A DNA stretch of 64,000 nucleotides from Belliella buryatensis (lineage in GTDB: Bacteria; Bacteroidota; Bacteroidia; Cytophagales; Cyclobacteriaceae): positions 186,001-250,000 of the forward strand of contig NZ_FZOK01000003.1 in NCBI RefSeq assembly GCF_900188245.1. The letters run 5' to 3'. Below are positions 27,390-36,576 of this stretch, in pieces. Under the pieces are notes generated by a model, which ran no database searches, had not been told where the DNA came from, and saw nothing but the letters and a program-made list of their open reading frames with translations. Each line of letters starts with the position of its first letter. Positions within the stretch are counted from its first letter, which is position 1. The translations under genes were made by a program, and so were the position numbers.

Positions 27390-28841
27390 CTATAAGAAGA
27401 TATGTGTTTGTAATATGAACTCTCCCGCTGACCCTGACCTATTGAAGTTTTCAAATAATGGTCTTTGGCTATACTGCAAGGTGACTTTGGCTTGGTGGGC
27501 ATTGATATAATAATTCATCCCCAAATCATATTGCCAACTGCTGTCATTGAAGAATTCAAAATTCTTGTGTGTCAAGGCCCCAAAAGGTTGCAGCTTTCCT
27601 TTATCTCCCAAAATATCTTTTGGAAGCAAAAAGCCACTTTGGGTGTAGAAAATACTCCCTGTTCCTATGGTGGGTTGCGCATTTCCTGGTCCATTCTGAG
27701 TGGTTCCAGCACCGAAGCCTACGTTCATAATACCGACATTACGCATGTAGTTTGGCCCAAAATCATACTGGTAAAATACTGCATAGGTGGTCAAGGCTGT
27801 GCCTGAAGCTTTATTAAGTGGCAGGTCTAGGAAAGTATCCAAGCCAAAAAGCTTGATATCATGGTTTTGAATTGCTCCCGCTCCATTTCTGGAATTAGTA
27901 GCTTCGGGATGATAATGCCATCCTCCACCAATATTGAATACTTTTTTGGTACCCAAATAAGAGCCTACGAAAAATGGAAGCTTATTATTTTCTTTCTCCA
28001 AAAATTGATAGGCTATATATCCTTGTGTCGCCCAATTATCATTGATTACGTTGGCTGCTACAGGTCTATTATTGGCCTCGTCAAATCGACCACCTGTCCC
28101 AATGGAAAAAGGCTTGTTCAATGCCAAACGATAATCCCATTTTCCAACTTGACCTTTGGCATAAAAACCAAACTGTCTAGCAAACTGATCCGTAAGTTCG
28201 ATCAGAGGCCAATTGAAAATCGGGGCATCTATGGCCATAAAGTTCAAGGTACTATGGCTGGTCATTCTCGAAATGCCATTCCAATAATGCAATCCCATAC
28301 CTACATAGAGCTCTGAAACCACCTTGAATTCCGTCCAAATATCGTGAAAAAAGAGTTGAGGTTTCTTGGCGGACATACCAGCTGCTGTGCCTTGACCAGT
28401 GGTTGGATCTACTGCCACGGGGATTCCTCCTGGATTTCCCGTAAGACCGCCACCTGGAACTCCCCCATTAGTGAAGGTTTGATTATTGATCCCCCAGTGA
28501 GAAAGTATTAGAAACCTTGGAGAAATCTCAGCATAAGCTAAGACCCTAGCTCTCCTAATTCCTATGTCTGTGGAAGTTGCTTGTGGATTACCAGATACAT
28601 CAAGAGTTCCTGGGTTATTTTCTGTCACTCTGGCCCACATCTGATTCCAAAAGAGAAATCTAATATATTTAGAGCCATCATCACTGAGCTTGAGGGTAAG
28701 TGGCTTGTAAGTATGATCTATGAAATCTCCAGCTTTTTGTTTGGCTAAGACTGTCTCAGGAATAGTATCTTGAGCATAGCTTATTCTAAAACTGAAGATC
28801 ATCAAGAACATGCCTATTAGCCATGCGAAATGATGTTTCAT
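27390..28841 (-). CDS. Outer-membrane porin-like beta-barrel protein
   Basis: The 483-residue protein begins with a signal peptide (about residues 1-23, cleavage near SYAQD). The mature part has alternating aromatic/polar strands throughout (YIRFLFWNQMWARV, LYVGMGLHYWNGI, WDYRLALNKPF, GFYAKGQVGKWDY) and ends in a hydrophobic strand closing with the aromatic residues typical of outer-membrane barrels (FILQTHIFL). It is the first gene of the block, 22 bases before DUF4212, with a good promoter upstream. It probably lets small carboxylates cross the outer membrane; this is inferred from context. Confidence 0.82.
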   Translation of the reverse strand: MKHHFAWLIGMFLMIFSFRISYAQDTIPETVLAKQKAGDFIDHTYKPLTLKLSDDGSKYIRFLFWNQMWARVTENNPGTLDVSGNPQATSTDIGIRRARVLAYAEISPRFLILSHWGINNQTFTNGGVPGGGLTGNPGGIPVAVDPTTGQGTAAGMSAKKPQLFFHDIWTEFKVVSELYVGMGLHYWNGISRMTSHSTLNFMAIDAPIFNWPLIELTDQFARQFGFYAKGQVGKWDYRLALNKPFSIGTGGRFDEANNRPVAANVINDNWATQGYIAYQFLEKENNKLPFFVGSYLGTKKVFNIGGGWHYHPEATNSRNGAGAIQNHDIKLFGLDTFLDLPLNKASGTALTTYAVFYQYDFGPNYMRNVGIMNVGFGAGTTQNGPGNAQPTIGTGSIFYTQSGFLLPKDILGDKGKLQPFGALTHKNFEFFNDSSWQYDLGMNYYINAHQAKVTLQYSQRPLFENFNRSGSAGEFILQTHIFL

Positions 28842-28902
28842 TGTGCTTTGGGTTATTGTTGTCTTTCTTGCCCAGGCCCGGTAACAAGTGAAGTCTAAAT
28901 TG

Positions 28903-28930
28903 AAAAGTTACCCAACAAAAGAAAAGTCAA
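28903..28930 (-). promoter_or_regulatory. Candidate promoter of the porin/symporter block (TTG-N17-TAACTTTT)
   Basis: On the minus strand TTG (28930-28928) is followed by 17 bases and TAACTTTT (28910-28903), seven of eight matches to the -7 consensus at the same spacing as in guaB. Confidence 0.6.
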
Positions 28931-28950
28931 GCATATATATACGTTAAGTT
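28931..28950 (-). promoter_or_regulatory. Possible activator site upstream of the porin promoter
   Basis: On the minus strand the segment starts AACTTAACGTATATAT and lies directly upstream of the -33 TTG. Nearly the same motif occurs at 29453-29470 upstream of the zinc-ribbon/HTH gene. Confidence 0.4.
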
Positions 28951-28977
28951 AGTATAGGAAAAAAAATATTATTTGGA

Positions 28978-29400
28978 TTATCGGTTTTTAAACCTTTCCC
29001 ATTTGATGATCATAAACTTGTCGCCCAGCTCAGTGATCAGCATTCCAGTATCCAAGAGATTTTCTTTTATCGCCATAAATTTAACTAATTCAGTATGATT
29101 AAGGACTTTGTAAGTTGGTCTGTAATCATAACTCTCAGGTGCTTTGATCTTATATTGCTTCACCCAATTCATGACCGAAACATGGCTAACACCTAATATT
29201 CTTTCGATTTCTCGATAAGAGATTCCTTCGATATATAGCTGAAGTGCCTTGACTACATAGTATTTATCGATGGCTTTCCCGAGTTTATTCACAGTGAAGT
29301 GATAACCACACTTTTTGCACTTAAACCGCTGTCTACCCCCAACTATTCCGCTTTTAACGATTTTAGTATGCTCACATTTTGGACATATTGGCTTTTCCAT
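28978..29400 (-). CDS. Stand-alone zinc-ribbon/HTH protein resembling an IS1-type InsA domain
   Basis: From ATG 29400 the product is 140 residues; the GTG at 29406 would add two. The N-terminus has two CxxC pairs of a zinc ribbon (CPKCEHTKIVKSG, then FKCKKCGYHF) followed by an HTH (GISYREIERILGVSHVSVMNWVKQYKI). This is the layout of the DNA-binding InsA part of IS1-type transposases, but no DDE catalytic domain follows; the last 50 residues are unrelated in appearance. No inverted repeats flank it. I interpret it as a domesticated regulator of the neighbouring porin/symporter block. The alternative is a degenerate transposase remnant. Confidence 0.75.
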   Translation of the reverse strand: MEKPICPKCEHTKIVKSGIVGGRQRFKCKKCGYHFTVNKLGKAIDKYYVVKALQLYIEGISYREIERILGVSHVSVMNWVKQYKIKAPESYDYRPTYKVLNHTELVKFMAIKENLLDTGMLITELGDKFMIIKWERFKNR

Positions 29401-29452
29401 ATCCACATATTTTGGGTTTGATATATCAATTTAGCGAAAGTATAATATATTA

Positions 29453-29470
29453 GCAATATATAGCTAAGTT
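29453..29470 (-). promoter_or_regulatory. Copy of the AACTTA/TATATAT motif upstream of the zinc-ribbon/HTH gene
   Basis: On the minus strand the segment begins AACTTAGCTATATAT, 53 bases or more before the start codon. GCTAA/TATAT repeats continue toward the gene, as expected for an autoregulatory site. Confidence 0.4.
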
Positions 29471-29536
29471 TCGATATACAAAAGCCTATAACCAAATATA
29501 ATACTGAAAATTGCACTCATTTCCATCTTTAAAAGA

Positions 29537-30307
29537 TCAAGCAAGCATCTCAAACGATATGGCCAATGCAAAAGCAATGATACTAATAATCACTTTATTC
29601 AAATGAAACCTATGGTCAGGGCTACTTTCAAAGAAAATAGTGGTAGAGATGTGAAGAAAACCTCCTGCCACCATGCCATAGAAGACATTGAGGGCACCTC
29701 TTCCAATAAACTCCGTATCAAATAAAAAGGAACTAAGAATCATACCTAAAGGAGAAGCCAAGGCAAAAATGATCAAGAGCACAAAAACCCATCTTTTCTT
29801 TAATGCTGTCATTAAGACTGCTACCAAAGCAAATGCCTCAGGCCCTTTGTGCAACATGATGCCAAAAAGCAAATTTCCACTACCATGATGATGGTGATCA
29901 TGCCCATGATGACTGTGGTCATGTGCTACCAGTACTCCATCATGAGAAAGCAAGGTTCCTTCCAAAAAAGCATGTAAAAACAATCCAATCATCAAGGTCC
30001 ATACGCCCGACTCTATACCATGCTTATGCCCATGATGATGAATATGCCCATGCTCTACCCCAGATGAAAGCAACTCCAATACCTGCTGCAAAAGGAAACC
30101 AAGAAGTATATACAATCCCATCTTAGTGGCATCTTCAGTTCCTACAAATAATTCTGGAAGAATATGTAAGACCGTAATGGCAAATAAATAGGACCCCGCA
30201 AAAACCAAAACAAGTTTGAAATAGCGTTCTTGCCAATTGGGAATAAAGTAAGCCAGACCCCCTGCGATCATGGCCGTGAAAAAGAGTAAAAGAAAATTGG
30301 TTAACAT
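29537..30307 (-). CDS. ZIP family divalent metal transporter
   Basis: The 256-residue protein has about seven or eight membrane segments. The metal path residues sit in AITVLHILPELFVG and in the HAFLEGTLLSHDG segment, and the GIMLHKGPEAFALVAVLM signature is typical of ZIP proteins. Long histidine-rich loops (HGHIHHHGHKHG, and a second cluster near residues 128-146) indicate zinc or related metal binding. The gene lies 31 bases downstream of apbE on the same strand, so they may be cotranscribed, although the functions are not obviously linked. Confidence 0.9.
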   Translation of the reverse strand: MLTNFLLLFFTAMIAGGLAYFIPNWQERYFKLVLVFAGSYLFAITVLHILPELFVGTEDATKMGLYILLGFLLQQVLELLSSGVEHGHIHHHGHKHGIESGVWTLMIGLFLHAFLEGTLLSHDGVLVAHDHSHHGHDHHHHGSGNLLFGIMLHKGPEAFALVAVLMTALKKRWVFVLLIIFALASPLGMILSSFLFDTEFIGRGALNVFYGMVAGGFLHISTTIFFESSPDHRFHLNKVIISIIAFALAISFEMLA

Positions 30308-30338
30308 GAGTGATGTCTTGGGTATGTTGGATGATGGG

Positions 30339-31400
30339 TCAATTCACGGAAAAAGATAAATAAGGCTTCATGCCTTCACTGGCATAGGACTTAATTTCTC
30401 CATTTTCGTCATTATAAATCAGGTAGATCTCAAATCCTCCCTTTTGCTTTTGCAAAGCAATAGCTTCATCAGTTCCCATGACCATCAATGCCGTGGCAAT
30501 AGCATCGGCTTTCATACAATTTTCAGCCACTACTGTTGCACTGAGCAATCCATGCCGGACAGGTCGACCTGTTTTGGGATTAATGGTGTGGGAAATCTTC
30601 ACCCCATCTACTTCATAGAAGTTTCTATAATTACCAGAGGTGGCTAGTCCTTGGTTATTGAGTGCTATGATTCCAAACAATTCATCGCTTGGGCTATCTT
30701 CATTTGGAGTACTTATTCCTACTTTCCAAAGCTCTCCAGATTCATTGACTCCACGGGCGACCAACTCCCCTCCAATTTCTATCAGCATGTCTTCTATGCC
30801 TTGATTCAATAGATAATCCACCAACACATCTACCCCATATCCTTTTGCAATTGCAGAAAAATCTAAATACATCTCCGATCTTGGCTTCCAAGCTTTTTGA
30901 TCATCAAATTGAATGGCCCCAAAGTTCACCAAAGAGACCATGCCATCTACATTTACACTGTCTTTTAATTGAGGACCCCCTGGTCCAAAACCCCAAAGGT
31001 TAACCAATGGACCAACAGTGGGATCGAAAGCACCAGAGGTCATTTCATAGATGCTTTTACTTTCTTCTAATACCGGTAAGAAATAGGGCAGGTCAAAAAA
31101 TAAGGTGTCTTTTTGATTGAAACGGCTAATCTCAGAACTTGGAATGTATGTAGAAAGTGATTCATTGACTATAATTAAGATCGAATCAATTTGTGCTTTA
31201 AAATTTCGCTCTTCAGCATCCAAATAGACTACCCTATAACTCGTCCCCATGGTGTTTCCAGCGAAGGATATTTTTCCTGTAGTTACTTCAACCTCTTGCT
31301 CTACTGGTTTTTTTTGATTTTCTCTGTATAGATAAACAATCGCTACCAAAAGGAGTAAAATGATGGAATAGATGATATTTTTATTGGCATTACTACGCAT
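30339..31400 (-). CDS. apbE: FAD:protein FMN transferase (ApbE family)
   Basis: ApbE attaches FMN covalently to threonine residues of membrane flavoproteins such as Na+-NQR or RNF subunits. From ATG 31400 the product is 353 residues with an N-terminal membrane anchor (about 9-25). Family motifs are [44 protein letters not shown] and [12 protein letters not shown]. An upstream start at 31460 would precede the anchor and is disfavoured. It diverges from ruvB. No NQR/RNF genes are in the window, so the target is encoded elsewhere. Confidence 0.93.
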   Translation of the reverse strand: MRSNANKNIIYSIILLLLVAIVYLYRENQKKPVEQEVEVTTGKISFAGNTMGTSYRVVYLDAEERNFKAQIDSILIIVNESLSTYIPSSEISRFNQKDTLFFDLPYFLPVLEESKSIYEMTSGAFDPTVGPLVNLWGFGPGGPQLKDSVNVDGMVSLVNFGAIQFDDQKAWKPRSEMYLDFSAIAKGYGVDVLVDYLLNQGIEDMLIEIGGELVARGVNESGELWKVGISTPNEDSPSDELFGIIALNNQGLATSGNYRNFYEVDGVKISHTINPKTGRPVRHGLLSATVVAENCMKADAIATALMVMGTDEAIALQKQKGGFEIYLIYNDENGEIKSYASEGMKPYLSFSVN

Positions 31401-31523
31401 ATCTGGAATTTTTGCGAAAGTTAATGCTATTTTTTCAAAATCATGGGCGACAAAGGTCATTGAATTGCAATCTCATTGCAAGTTTGAATGGGGAACAAAG
31501 ATTCATGCCTTCATTGATTTTTC

Positions 31524-31531
31524 TATATTTG
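31524..31531 (+). promoter_or_regulatory. -7 box (TATATTTG) of ruvB
   Basis: Exact TAnnTTTG match 20 bases before the ATG at 31552. It supports the downstream start of ruvB; the -33 region is weak. Confidence 0.5.
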
Positions 31532-31551
31532 TAACAAGACAAGTAGGAAGT

Positions 31552-32586
31552 ATGAGAGAAGATTATTTGAGTGGTGATTCGGATCATCTGAGTTCTTCGG
31601 ACAAAGAAATCGAAAAAGCACTGAGACCCTTGAGTTTTGACGACTTTACAGGACAATTTAAAATCGTAGAAAATCTTAAGATCTTTGTGGCCGCTGCTAA
31701 GCGCAGGCAAGAACCTCTGGATCATGTTTTGCTGCATGGCCCTCCAGGTTTGGGAAAGACTACTTTAAGTAATATTATAGCAAACGAGCTCCAAGCAGGA
31801 ATAAAAATCACCTCAGGGCCAGTTTTGGATAAACCTTCTGATTTGGCAGGTCTATTGACCAATCTTGAAGAGGGCGATGTGCTTTTTATTGATGAAATTC
31901 ATAGACTCAATCCTATTGTTGAGGAATATTTATACTCTGCTATGGAGGATTTTAGGATCGATATCATGCTTGATTCTGGCCCAAATGCCCGTTCGGTGCA
32001 GATTTCTTTGAGTCCATTTACTCTTATTGGAGCTACGACCAGATCAGGATTGCTCACTTCACCTTTGAGGGCAAGGTTTGGCATCAATTCCCGATTGGAA
32101 TATTATGATGCAAAGTTATTGACTGACATTGTGATCAGGTCGGCTAGTATTCTTCAAACACCCATAGATGAAATTGCGGCATTTGAAATAGCAAGAAGGA
32201 GCCGTGGTACGCCTAGAATCGCAAACATGCTTCTTAGGAGAACCCGTGACTTTGCTGAAATCAAAGGCAATGGAACCATTACCTTGGAAATCGCAAAATT
32301 CGCACTGAATGCACTCGATGTAGATGAAAATGGTCTAGATGAGATGGACAATAGAATCTTGATGACCATCATAGAAAAGTTCAAAGGTGGTCCAGTCGGA
32401 TTAAGCACCATTGCTACTGCTTGTGGGGAAGAGGCGGAGACTATTGAGGAGGTTTACGAGCCATTTTTGATTCAAGAAGGGTACCTCAAACGTACTGCAA
32501 GAGGTAGGATGGCTACAGAATTGGCCTATAAGCATCTCAAAATCAAACCGAATTTTGGTAGTGAAACAGGAAGCTTATTTTCTTAA
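31552..32586 (+). CDS. ruvB: Holliday junction branch migration helicase subunit RuvB
   Basis: RuvB is the hexameric AAA+ motor that drives RuvA-bound Holliday junction branch migration. From ATG 31552 the product is 344 residues, a normal length. Walker A is GPPGLGKTT, Walker B is LFIDEIHRL, sensor 1 is [10 protein letters not shown], and the arginine-finger region is SPLRARFG. The C-terminal winged helix follows ([17 protein letters not shown]). The 60 codons that extend the frame upstream (31372-31551) overlap the apbE start and promoter and look non-coding. Confidence 0.98.
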   Translation: MREDYLSGDSDHLSSSDKEIEKALRPLSFDDFTGQFKIVENLKIFVAAAKRRQEPLDHVLLHGPPGLGKTTLSNIIANELQAGIKITSGPVLDKPSDLAGLLTNLEEGDVLFIDEIHRLNPIVEEYLYSAMEDFRIDIMLDSGPNARSVQISLSPFTLIGATTRSGLLTSPLRARFGINSRLEYYDAKLLTDIVIRSASILQTPIDEIAAFEIARRSRGTPRIANMLLRRTRDFAEIKGNGTITLEIAKFALNALDVDENGLDEMDNRILMTIIEKFKGGPVGLSTIATACGEEAETIEEVYEPFLIQEGYLKRTARGRMATELAYKHLKIKPNFGSETGSLFS

Positions 32587-32603
32587 TTAAAAAATTTATG
32601 TCA

Positions 32604-32743
32604 GCAATGACACCATTAAGGAAATAGAAAAGGGATATTTAAAATCCAGATATTAATTGACATTCGATATTCATGGATATTGGTCTTAAAGTGATGTTTA
32701 AATCTTGTAAAACACATTCACTTGCGTGATAGCGGATAATCAT
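32604..32743. repeat. Intergenic repeat cluster between ruvB and queG
   Basis: Within this stretch are GCAATGACACCA (32604-32615), a long copy of the AGACCAATATC repeat on the minus strand (32646-32686) and GCGGATAATCAT (32732-32743). The first and last 12-mers also occur together at 56053-56074, the first in the opposite orientation. It looks like a decayed mobile or REP-like element with inverted ends. Confidence 0.45.
32646..32686 (-). repeat. Dispersed AGACCAATATC-type intergenic repeat, copy c (long form)
   Basis: On the minus strand it reads AGACCAATATCCAT, then 17 extra bases, then TAATATCTGG; the outer parts are identical to copy b at 17073-17096. Confidence 0.55.
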
Positions 32744-32756
32744 CATATAAAATTAA

Positions 32757-33698
32757 ATGAGTTTACTATATTCCAAAGACAAGTATGCCCAAATTATAAA
32801 AACCCAGGCCAAAAACCTGGGCTTTGACTTTTGTGGTATTTCCAAAGCTGGATTTTTGGAAGAGGAAGCGCCAAGACTTGAGAATTGGCTCAATCAAAAT
32901 TATCATGGCCAAATGGGTTATTTGGCAAACAATTTTGACAAAAGACTTGATCCAACCAAGCTGGTTGAAGGGGCAAAAACTGTGGTAAGCTTGATTTACA
33001 ACTATTATCCAGCAAAAAAATTGAGTGAAGATCCCCAGGATTACAAAATCGCAAAATATGCTTATGGCAAAGATTATCATTTTGTGATCAAAGACAAGTT
33101 GAGAGATTTTCTCCAAAAATTAAACGAAGAAATAGGAGAAATTGGGGGAAGGGCTTTTGTAGATTCTGCGCCAGTAATGGAAAGACAATGGGCACAAAAA
33201 TCCGGCTTGGGATGGACAGGGAAAAACAGCCTTTTGCTCAACCGCCAAATGGGAAGTTTTTTCTTTTTGGCAGAATTGATCATTGACTTGGAAGTTAGCC
33301 CAGATACTCCGATGGCAAAAGATTATTGTGGAACCTGTACAAAATGTATTGACGCTTGTCCCACAGATGCCATTGTCAAACCTGGAGTAGTGGATGGATC
33401 AAAATGTATTTCATATTTCACAATTGAGCTCAAGGATCAAATCCCCACAGAAGTGAAAGGTAAATTTGAAAATTGGGTTTTTGGATGTGATATCTGTCAA
33501 GATGTATGCCCTTGGAATAGATTTTCCAAACCACATCAAGAGCCTGAATTCAATCCCCATCCTGAATTAATGTCATTTTCAAAAAAAGATTGGGAAGAGA
33601 TCACGCAAGAAACTTTCAATAAGGTATTTCAAAAATCAGCTGTAAAGCGACCAAAATTAGAGGGATTGAGGAGAAATATTTCATTTGTTAAAAAGTAA
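32757..33698 (+). CDS. queG: Epoxyqueuosine reductase
   Basis: QueG reduces epoxyqueuosine to queuosine in tRNA, using cobalamin and two [4Fe-4S] clusters. The 313-residue protein shows the N-terminal [24 protein letters not shown] segment, the catalytic-domain motif [24 protein letters not shown], and the ferredoxin-like cysteines [16 protein letters not shown] and [11 protein letters not shown]. The usual HEAT-like C-terminal domain is absent, so this is the short form common in Bacteroidota. It is preceded by the repeat cluster and followed directly by a terminator. Confidence 0.95.
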   Translation: MSLLYSKDKYAQIIKTQAKNLGFDFCGISKAGFLEEEAPRLENWLNQNYHGQMGYLANNFDKRLDPTKLVEGAKTVVSLIYNYYPAKKLSEDPQDYKIAKYAYGKDYHFVIKDKLRDFLQKLNEEIGEIGGRAFVDSAPVMERQWAQKSGLGWTGKNSLLLNRQMGSFFFLAELIIDLEVSPDTPMAKDYCGTCTKCIDACPTDAIVKPGVVDGSKCISYFTIELKDQIPTEVKGKFENWVFGCDICQDVCPWNRFSKPHQEPEFNPHPELMSFSKKDWEEITQETFNKVFQKSAVKRPKLEGLRRNISFVKK

Positions 33699-33721
33699 AA
33701 GGCTCCTTTTTGGGGAGCCTT
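33699..33721. terminator. Bidirectional terminator after queG
   Basis: AAGGCTCC and GGAGCCTT pair around a T-rich loop at once after the queG stop. It also serves the small minus-strand gene that ends at 33728. Confidence 0.75.
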
Positions 33722-33727
33722 AGATGT

Positions 33728-33919
33728 TCAGCCAGCGAGCTTGACAAAATATTTATTCAATACAGATTCGTACATATTAGCGAATGTCCTGTAACACCAG
33801 GCCTTAAATTCTTTGATCTCTGCAGGCAGAATCAAGTTAAGGCTTTTTCTCAGCTCTTTTTCGAAGAGCGCTTTGTCAAAACTCACTTTCATCAAGACAG
33901 TCTTAACATATTCTAGCAT
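33728..33919 (-). CDS. Conserved small cytosolic protein, unknown function
   Basis: The 63-residue protein (MLEYVKTVLMKVSFDKALFE at the start) is helical and basic, with a KELRKSLNLILPAEIKEFKAWCY core. I recall near-identical small proteins in many Bacteroidota genomes, which favours this strand over the opposing 69-codon frame. No function is known to me. It is divergent from the BatD gene, with a possible shared control region containing ACGATA/TATCGT. Confidence 0.7.
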   Translation of the reverse strand: MLEYVKTVLMKVSFDKALFEKELRKSLNLILPAEIKEFKAWCYRTFANMYESVLNKYFVKLAG

Positions 33920-33985
33920 GGCTCAAAATTAATTATTGGTTAAACAGAAACAACTTTATACCCATACGATACTACATATCGTTTG

Positions 33986-34012
33986 TTGCGTATAAAATAT
34001 AAAGTTAATTTG
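33986..34012 (+). promoter_or_regulatory. Candidate promoter of the batD/aroC transcript
   Basis: TTG (33986-33988), a 16-base spacer and TTAATTTG (34005-34012), seven of eight -7 matches. A six-base inverted repeat ACGATA/TATCGT lies just upstream (33966-33982) and could be an operator. Confidence 0.5.
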
Positions 34013-34033
34013 CAGTCATAATAAACAAACACT

Positions 34034-35485
34034 ATGATTAGAACGAAGGCCTATTGGGTTCTGGTATTGATTTTAAGCATTATCTCCTTAAATGTTTTGG
34101 CACAAGAGGTGAAAATTGAACTTGGCCCGAGTGAGATTGCCCTCAATGAAACCTTCAGCATTAAAGTAACCATTTCTGATGATAAAATAAAATCTTACGA
34201 CCAATTTCCTGAGATTTTGGGTTTTCAAAAACAGGGGATTCAGCAGTCCTCCTCCATGAATATCATCAATGGACAGATGAGCTCAACCAATAGCATTATC
34301 CAATACTATAAGCCAAGCAGAAGGGGAGAATTTCAATTAGAAAGATTTACTGTAAAAATCAATGGTAATGATTATTCCTCACAGGGTAAAACCATCACTG
34401 TAGTAGATGCCCGTGCTTCTCAGAGACAGTCTAATACTTTTGACCCTTTTGATGATCTTTTTGGTAGGGGAAATAGAGAAGAACCAGAATTTATTGAGAT
34501 TGATGACGAAGCATTTTTTGCAGCTTCTGTAGATAAATCAGAGATTTTTGTAGGTGAAGGGGTGAATGTCAGCTTGGCATTTTACATGTCTGAACAGAAC
34601 CAAGCTCCTTTCCAATTTTATGAGCCAGGTCGACAGTTGGATAATATTCTCAAAAAACTGAAACCTAGCAATGCTTGGGAGGAGAACTTCAATATCACCA
34701 GCATCCAACCAGAGAGAGTCAATATCAACGGCAAAAACTGGATCAAATATAAAGTGTATGAAGCCAGCTTTTTCCCTTTTTCAGATGGAGAAATTTCCAT
34801 TCCATCTATCTCTTGGGAAATGATCAAATACCGGGTAGCCAAAAACCCAACTTTCTTCGGAGCTAACAGACTGGAAGACTATAAGACATTCTATTCGGCA
34901 GCCAAGTCTATTAAGGTAAAGCCACTTCCCCCCCATCCATTGAGAAATGAAATCAGTGTGGGTGAATTCCAACTTAGAGAAAACTTCAAGGAAAAAAATG
35001 TGGAAACAGGTGAAGGGATCACCTATAACTTCGGTATTTCTGGTGTGGGTAATGTAAATTCTATCTCCAAACCCCGCACAAAGCAAATTCAAAAACTCAA
35101 CACTTACGACCCCAACGTAAGGCAGCAAGTCAATAAAGGGATGGGTAGAGTCACTGGTATCAAAGAATTCAGCTATTATCTCACGGTCAATGAACCGGGG
35201 GAAGTAAAGCTTTCTGATCATTTTGAGTGGATATATTTCAACCCAAGGCTTGCTAAGTATGATACACTCCGTCCGCAAGCTGTTTTGAATATCACAGGAG
35301 AATCTAAGGTTAATCAGGCCATTTCTAATCAAAGATTGGGGGGTATTTATGATTTGATCGAAGTAGAAAGTAATAAACTTTCAAACCAGCGATATAAATC
35401 TTATTTTTCCATCTTTATCAATATACTATTGGCGGCTTCGGTGATTCTGATTGCTGTCCTGATCGTGAAAAAGAGTAATGGGTAA
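34034..35485 (+). CDS. BatD-like membrane protein
   Basis: The 483-residue protein has a signal peptide (1-23, ending VLAQ), a large extracytoplasmic region with Ig-like beta domains (starting [20 protein letters not shown]) and a single C-terminal membrane helix (about 457-478) with a short KKSNG tail. This is the BatD layout. The usual BatA/BatB/BatC (VWA and TPR) partners are not adjacent. Instead its last codons overlap the start of aroC by eight bases, an unexpected operon partner. Function of BatD proteins is unclear (envelope stress, aerotolerance). Confidence 0.85.
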   Translation: MIRTKAYWVLVLILSIISLNVLAQEVKIELGPSEIALNETFSIKVTISDDKIKSYDQFPEILGFQKQGIQQSSSMNIINGQMSSTNSIIQYYKPSRRGEFQLERFTVKINGNDYSSQGKTITVVDARASQRQSNTFDPFDDLFGRGNREEPEFIEIDDEAFFAASVDKSEIFVGEGVNVSLAFYMSEQNQAPFQFYEPGRQLDNILKKLKPSNAWEENFNITSIQPERVNINGKNWIKYKVYEASFFPFSDGEISIPSISWEMIKYRVAKNPTFFGANRLEDYKTFYSAAKSIKVKPLPPHPLRNEISVGEFQLRENFKEKNVETGEGITYNFGISGVGNVNSISKPRTKQIQKLNTYDPNVRQQVNKGMGRVTGIKEFSYYLTVNEPGEVKLSDHFEWIYFNPRLAKYDTLRPQAVLNITGESKVNQAISNQRLGGIYDLIEVESNKLSNQRYKSYFSIFINILLAASVILIAVLIVKKSNG

Positions 35486-36557
35486 TTCATTCGGAAAAAT
35501 ATTTAAAATAAGCACCTTTGGGGAATCCCATGGTAAGGGGCTAGGGGTAGTTATTGAAGGCTGCCCAGCCGGATTGGCAATTGATGAAGATTTCATCAGA
35601 AATGAAATGCAGCGCAGAAAGCCAGGTCAATCCAAAATCACTACCCAAAGAAAAGAAGAAGACGAGTTCCAAATCCTATCTGGAGTATTTGAGGGAAAGA
35701 GTACTGGTACGCCTATCGGGATGGTCATCATGAATACTGACCAGAAAAGTAAAGATTATGGGCATATCGCAGATAAATTCAGACCTTCACACGCTGACTT
35801 TACTTATTTCGAAAAATACGGGATCCGAGACTATAGAGGAGGAGGTAGAAGTAGTGCAAGAGAGACCGCTGCAAGGGTAGCTGCGGGAGCTATAGCTAAG
35901 ATGTTTCTCAAGCACTACGGCATCAGTGTAGATGCTTATGTGAGTCAGGTTGGGGAACTTAAACTGAATAAGTCCTATCAAGATCTAGACCTATCTAAGA
36001 CAGAAGACAACATTCTTCGGTGTCCTGATCCAATAATGGCTGAGCAGATGATCGAACTTATAGATAGCGTCAGAAAATCTAGAGATACAATCGGTGGAGT
36101 TGTTTCCTGTGTAGCAAAGGGGGTACCAGCAGGGATAGGTGAACCAGTATTCGATAGGCTCCATGCTGAATTAGGCAAAGCCATGCTGAGTATCAATGCT
36201 GTCAAAGGTTTTGAATACGGAAGTGGGTTTGAAGGTATCAAAATGAAAGGTTCCGAGCATAATGATAGCTTCTACACGAATGAATTAGGAAAAGTTCGCA
36301 CTAAAACTAACCATAGCGGAGGCATTCAAGGAGGTATTTCTAATGGCGAGGATATCTATTTCAATGTGGCTTTCAAACCTGTAGCTACAATTATGATAGA
36401 TCAAGATTCTGTCAACGAAGCAGGCGAGTCAGTGACCGTATCAGGAAAAGGCAGACATGATCCTTGCGTGGTACCTAGAGCTGTCCCAATTGTGGAAGCC
36501 ATGGCTGCTTTAGTTCTTGCTGACTACCTTTTGATCAGTCGTACAAACAAACTGTAA
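35478..36557 (+). CDS. aroC: Chorismate synthase
   Basis: AroC converts EPSP to chorismate, the last step of the shikimate pathway, using reduced FMN. The 359-residue product shows all signatures: [20 protein letters not shown] at the N-terminus, then RPGHADFTY-like [27 protein letters not shown], and [14 protein letters not shown]. Its ATG lies inside the end of batD (8-base overlap), and the symporter gene follows after 19 bases, so the three are probably one transcript. Confidence 0.98.
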   Translation: MGNSFGKIFKISTFGESHGKGLGVVIEGCPAGLAIDEDFIRNEMQRRKPGQSKITTQRKEEDEFQILSGVFEGKSTGTPIGMVIMNTDQKSKDYGHIADKFRPSHADFTYFEKYGIRDYRGGGRSSARETAARVAAGAIAKMFLKHYGISVDAYVSQVGELKLNKSYQDLDLSKTEDNILRCPDPIMAEQMIELIDSVRKSRDTIGGVVSCVAKGVPAGIGEPVFDRLHAELGKAMLSINAVKGFEYGSGFEGIKMKGSEHNDSFYTNELGKVRTKTNHSGGIQGGISNGEDIYFNVAFKPVATIMIDQDSVNEAGESVTVSGKGRHDPCVVPRAVPIVEAMAALVLADYLLISRTNKL

Positions 36558-36576
36558 TACATTTAACCCAAATATT

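Noticed and set aside
28978-29400. Complete IS1 insertion sequence
   Set aside because: Only an InsA-like DNA-binding domain is present; there is no InsB/DDE frame, no frameshift signal and no terminal inverted repeats, so it is listed as a stand-alone protein.
33710-33916. 68-codon plus-strand ORF opposite the conserved 63-residue gene
   Set aside because: It starts inside the queG terminator and has no family character; the minus-strand frame resembles known Bacteroidota small proteins.
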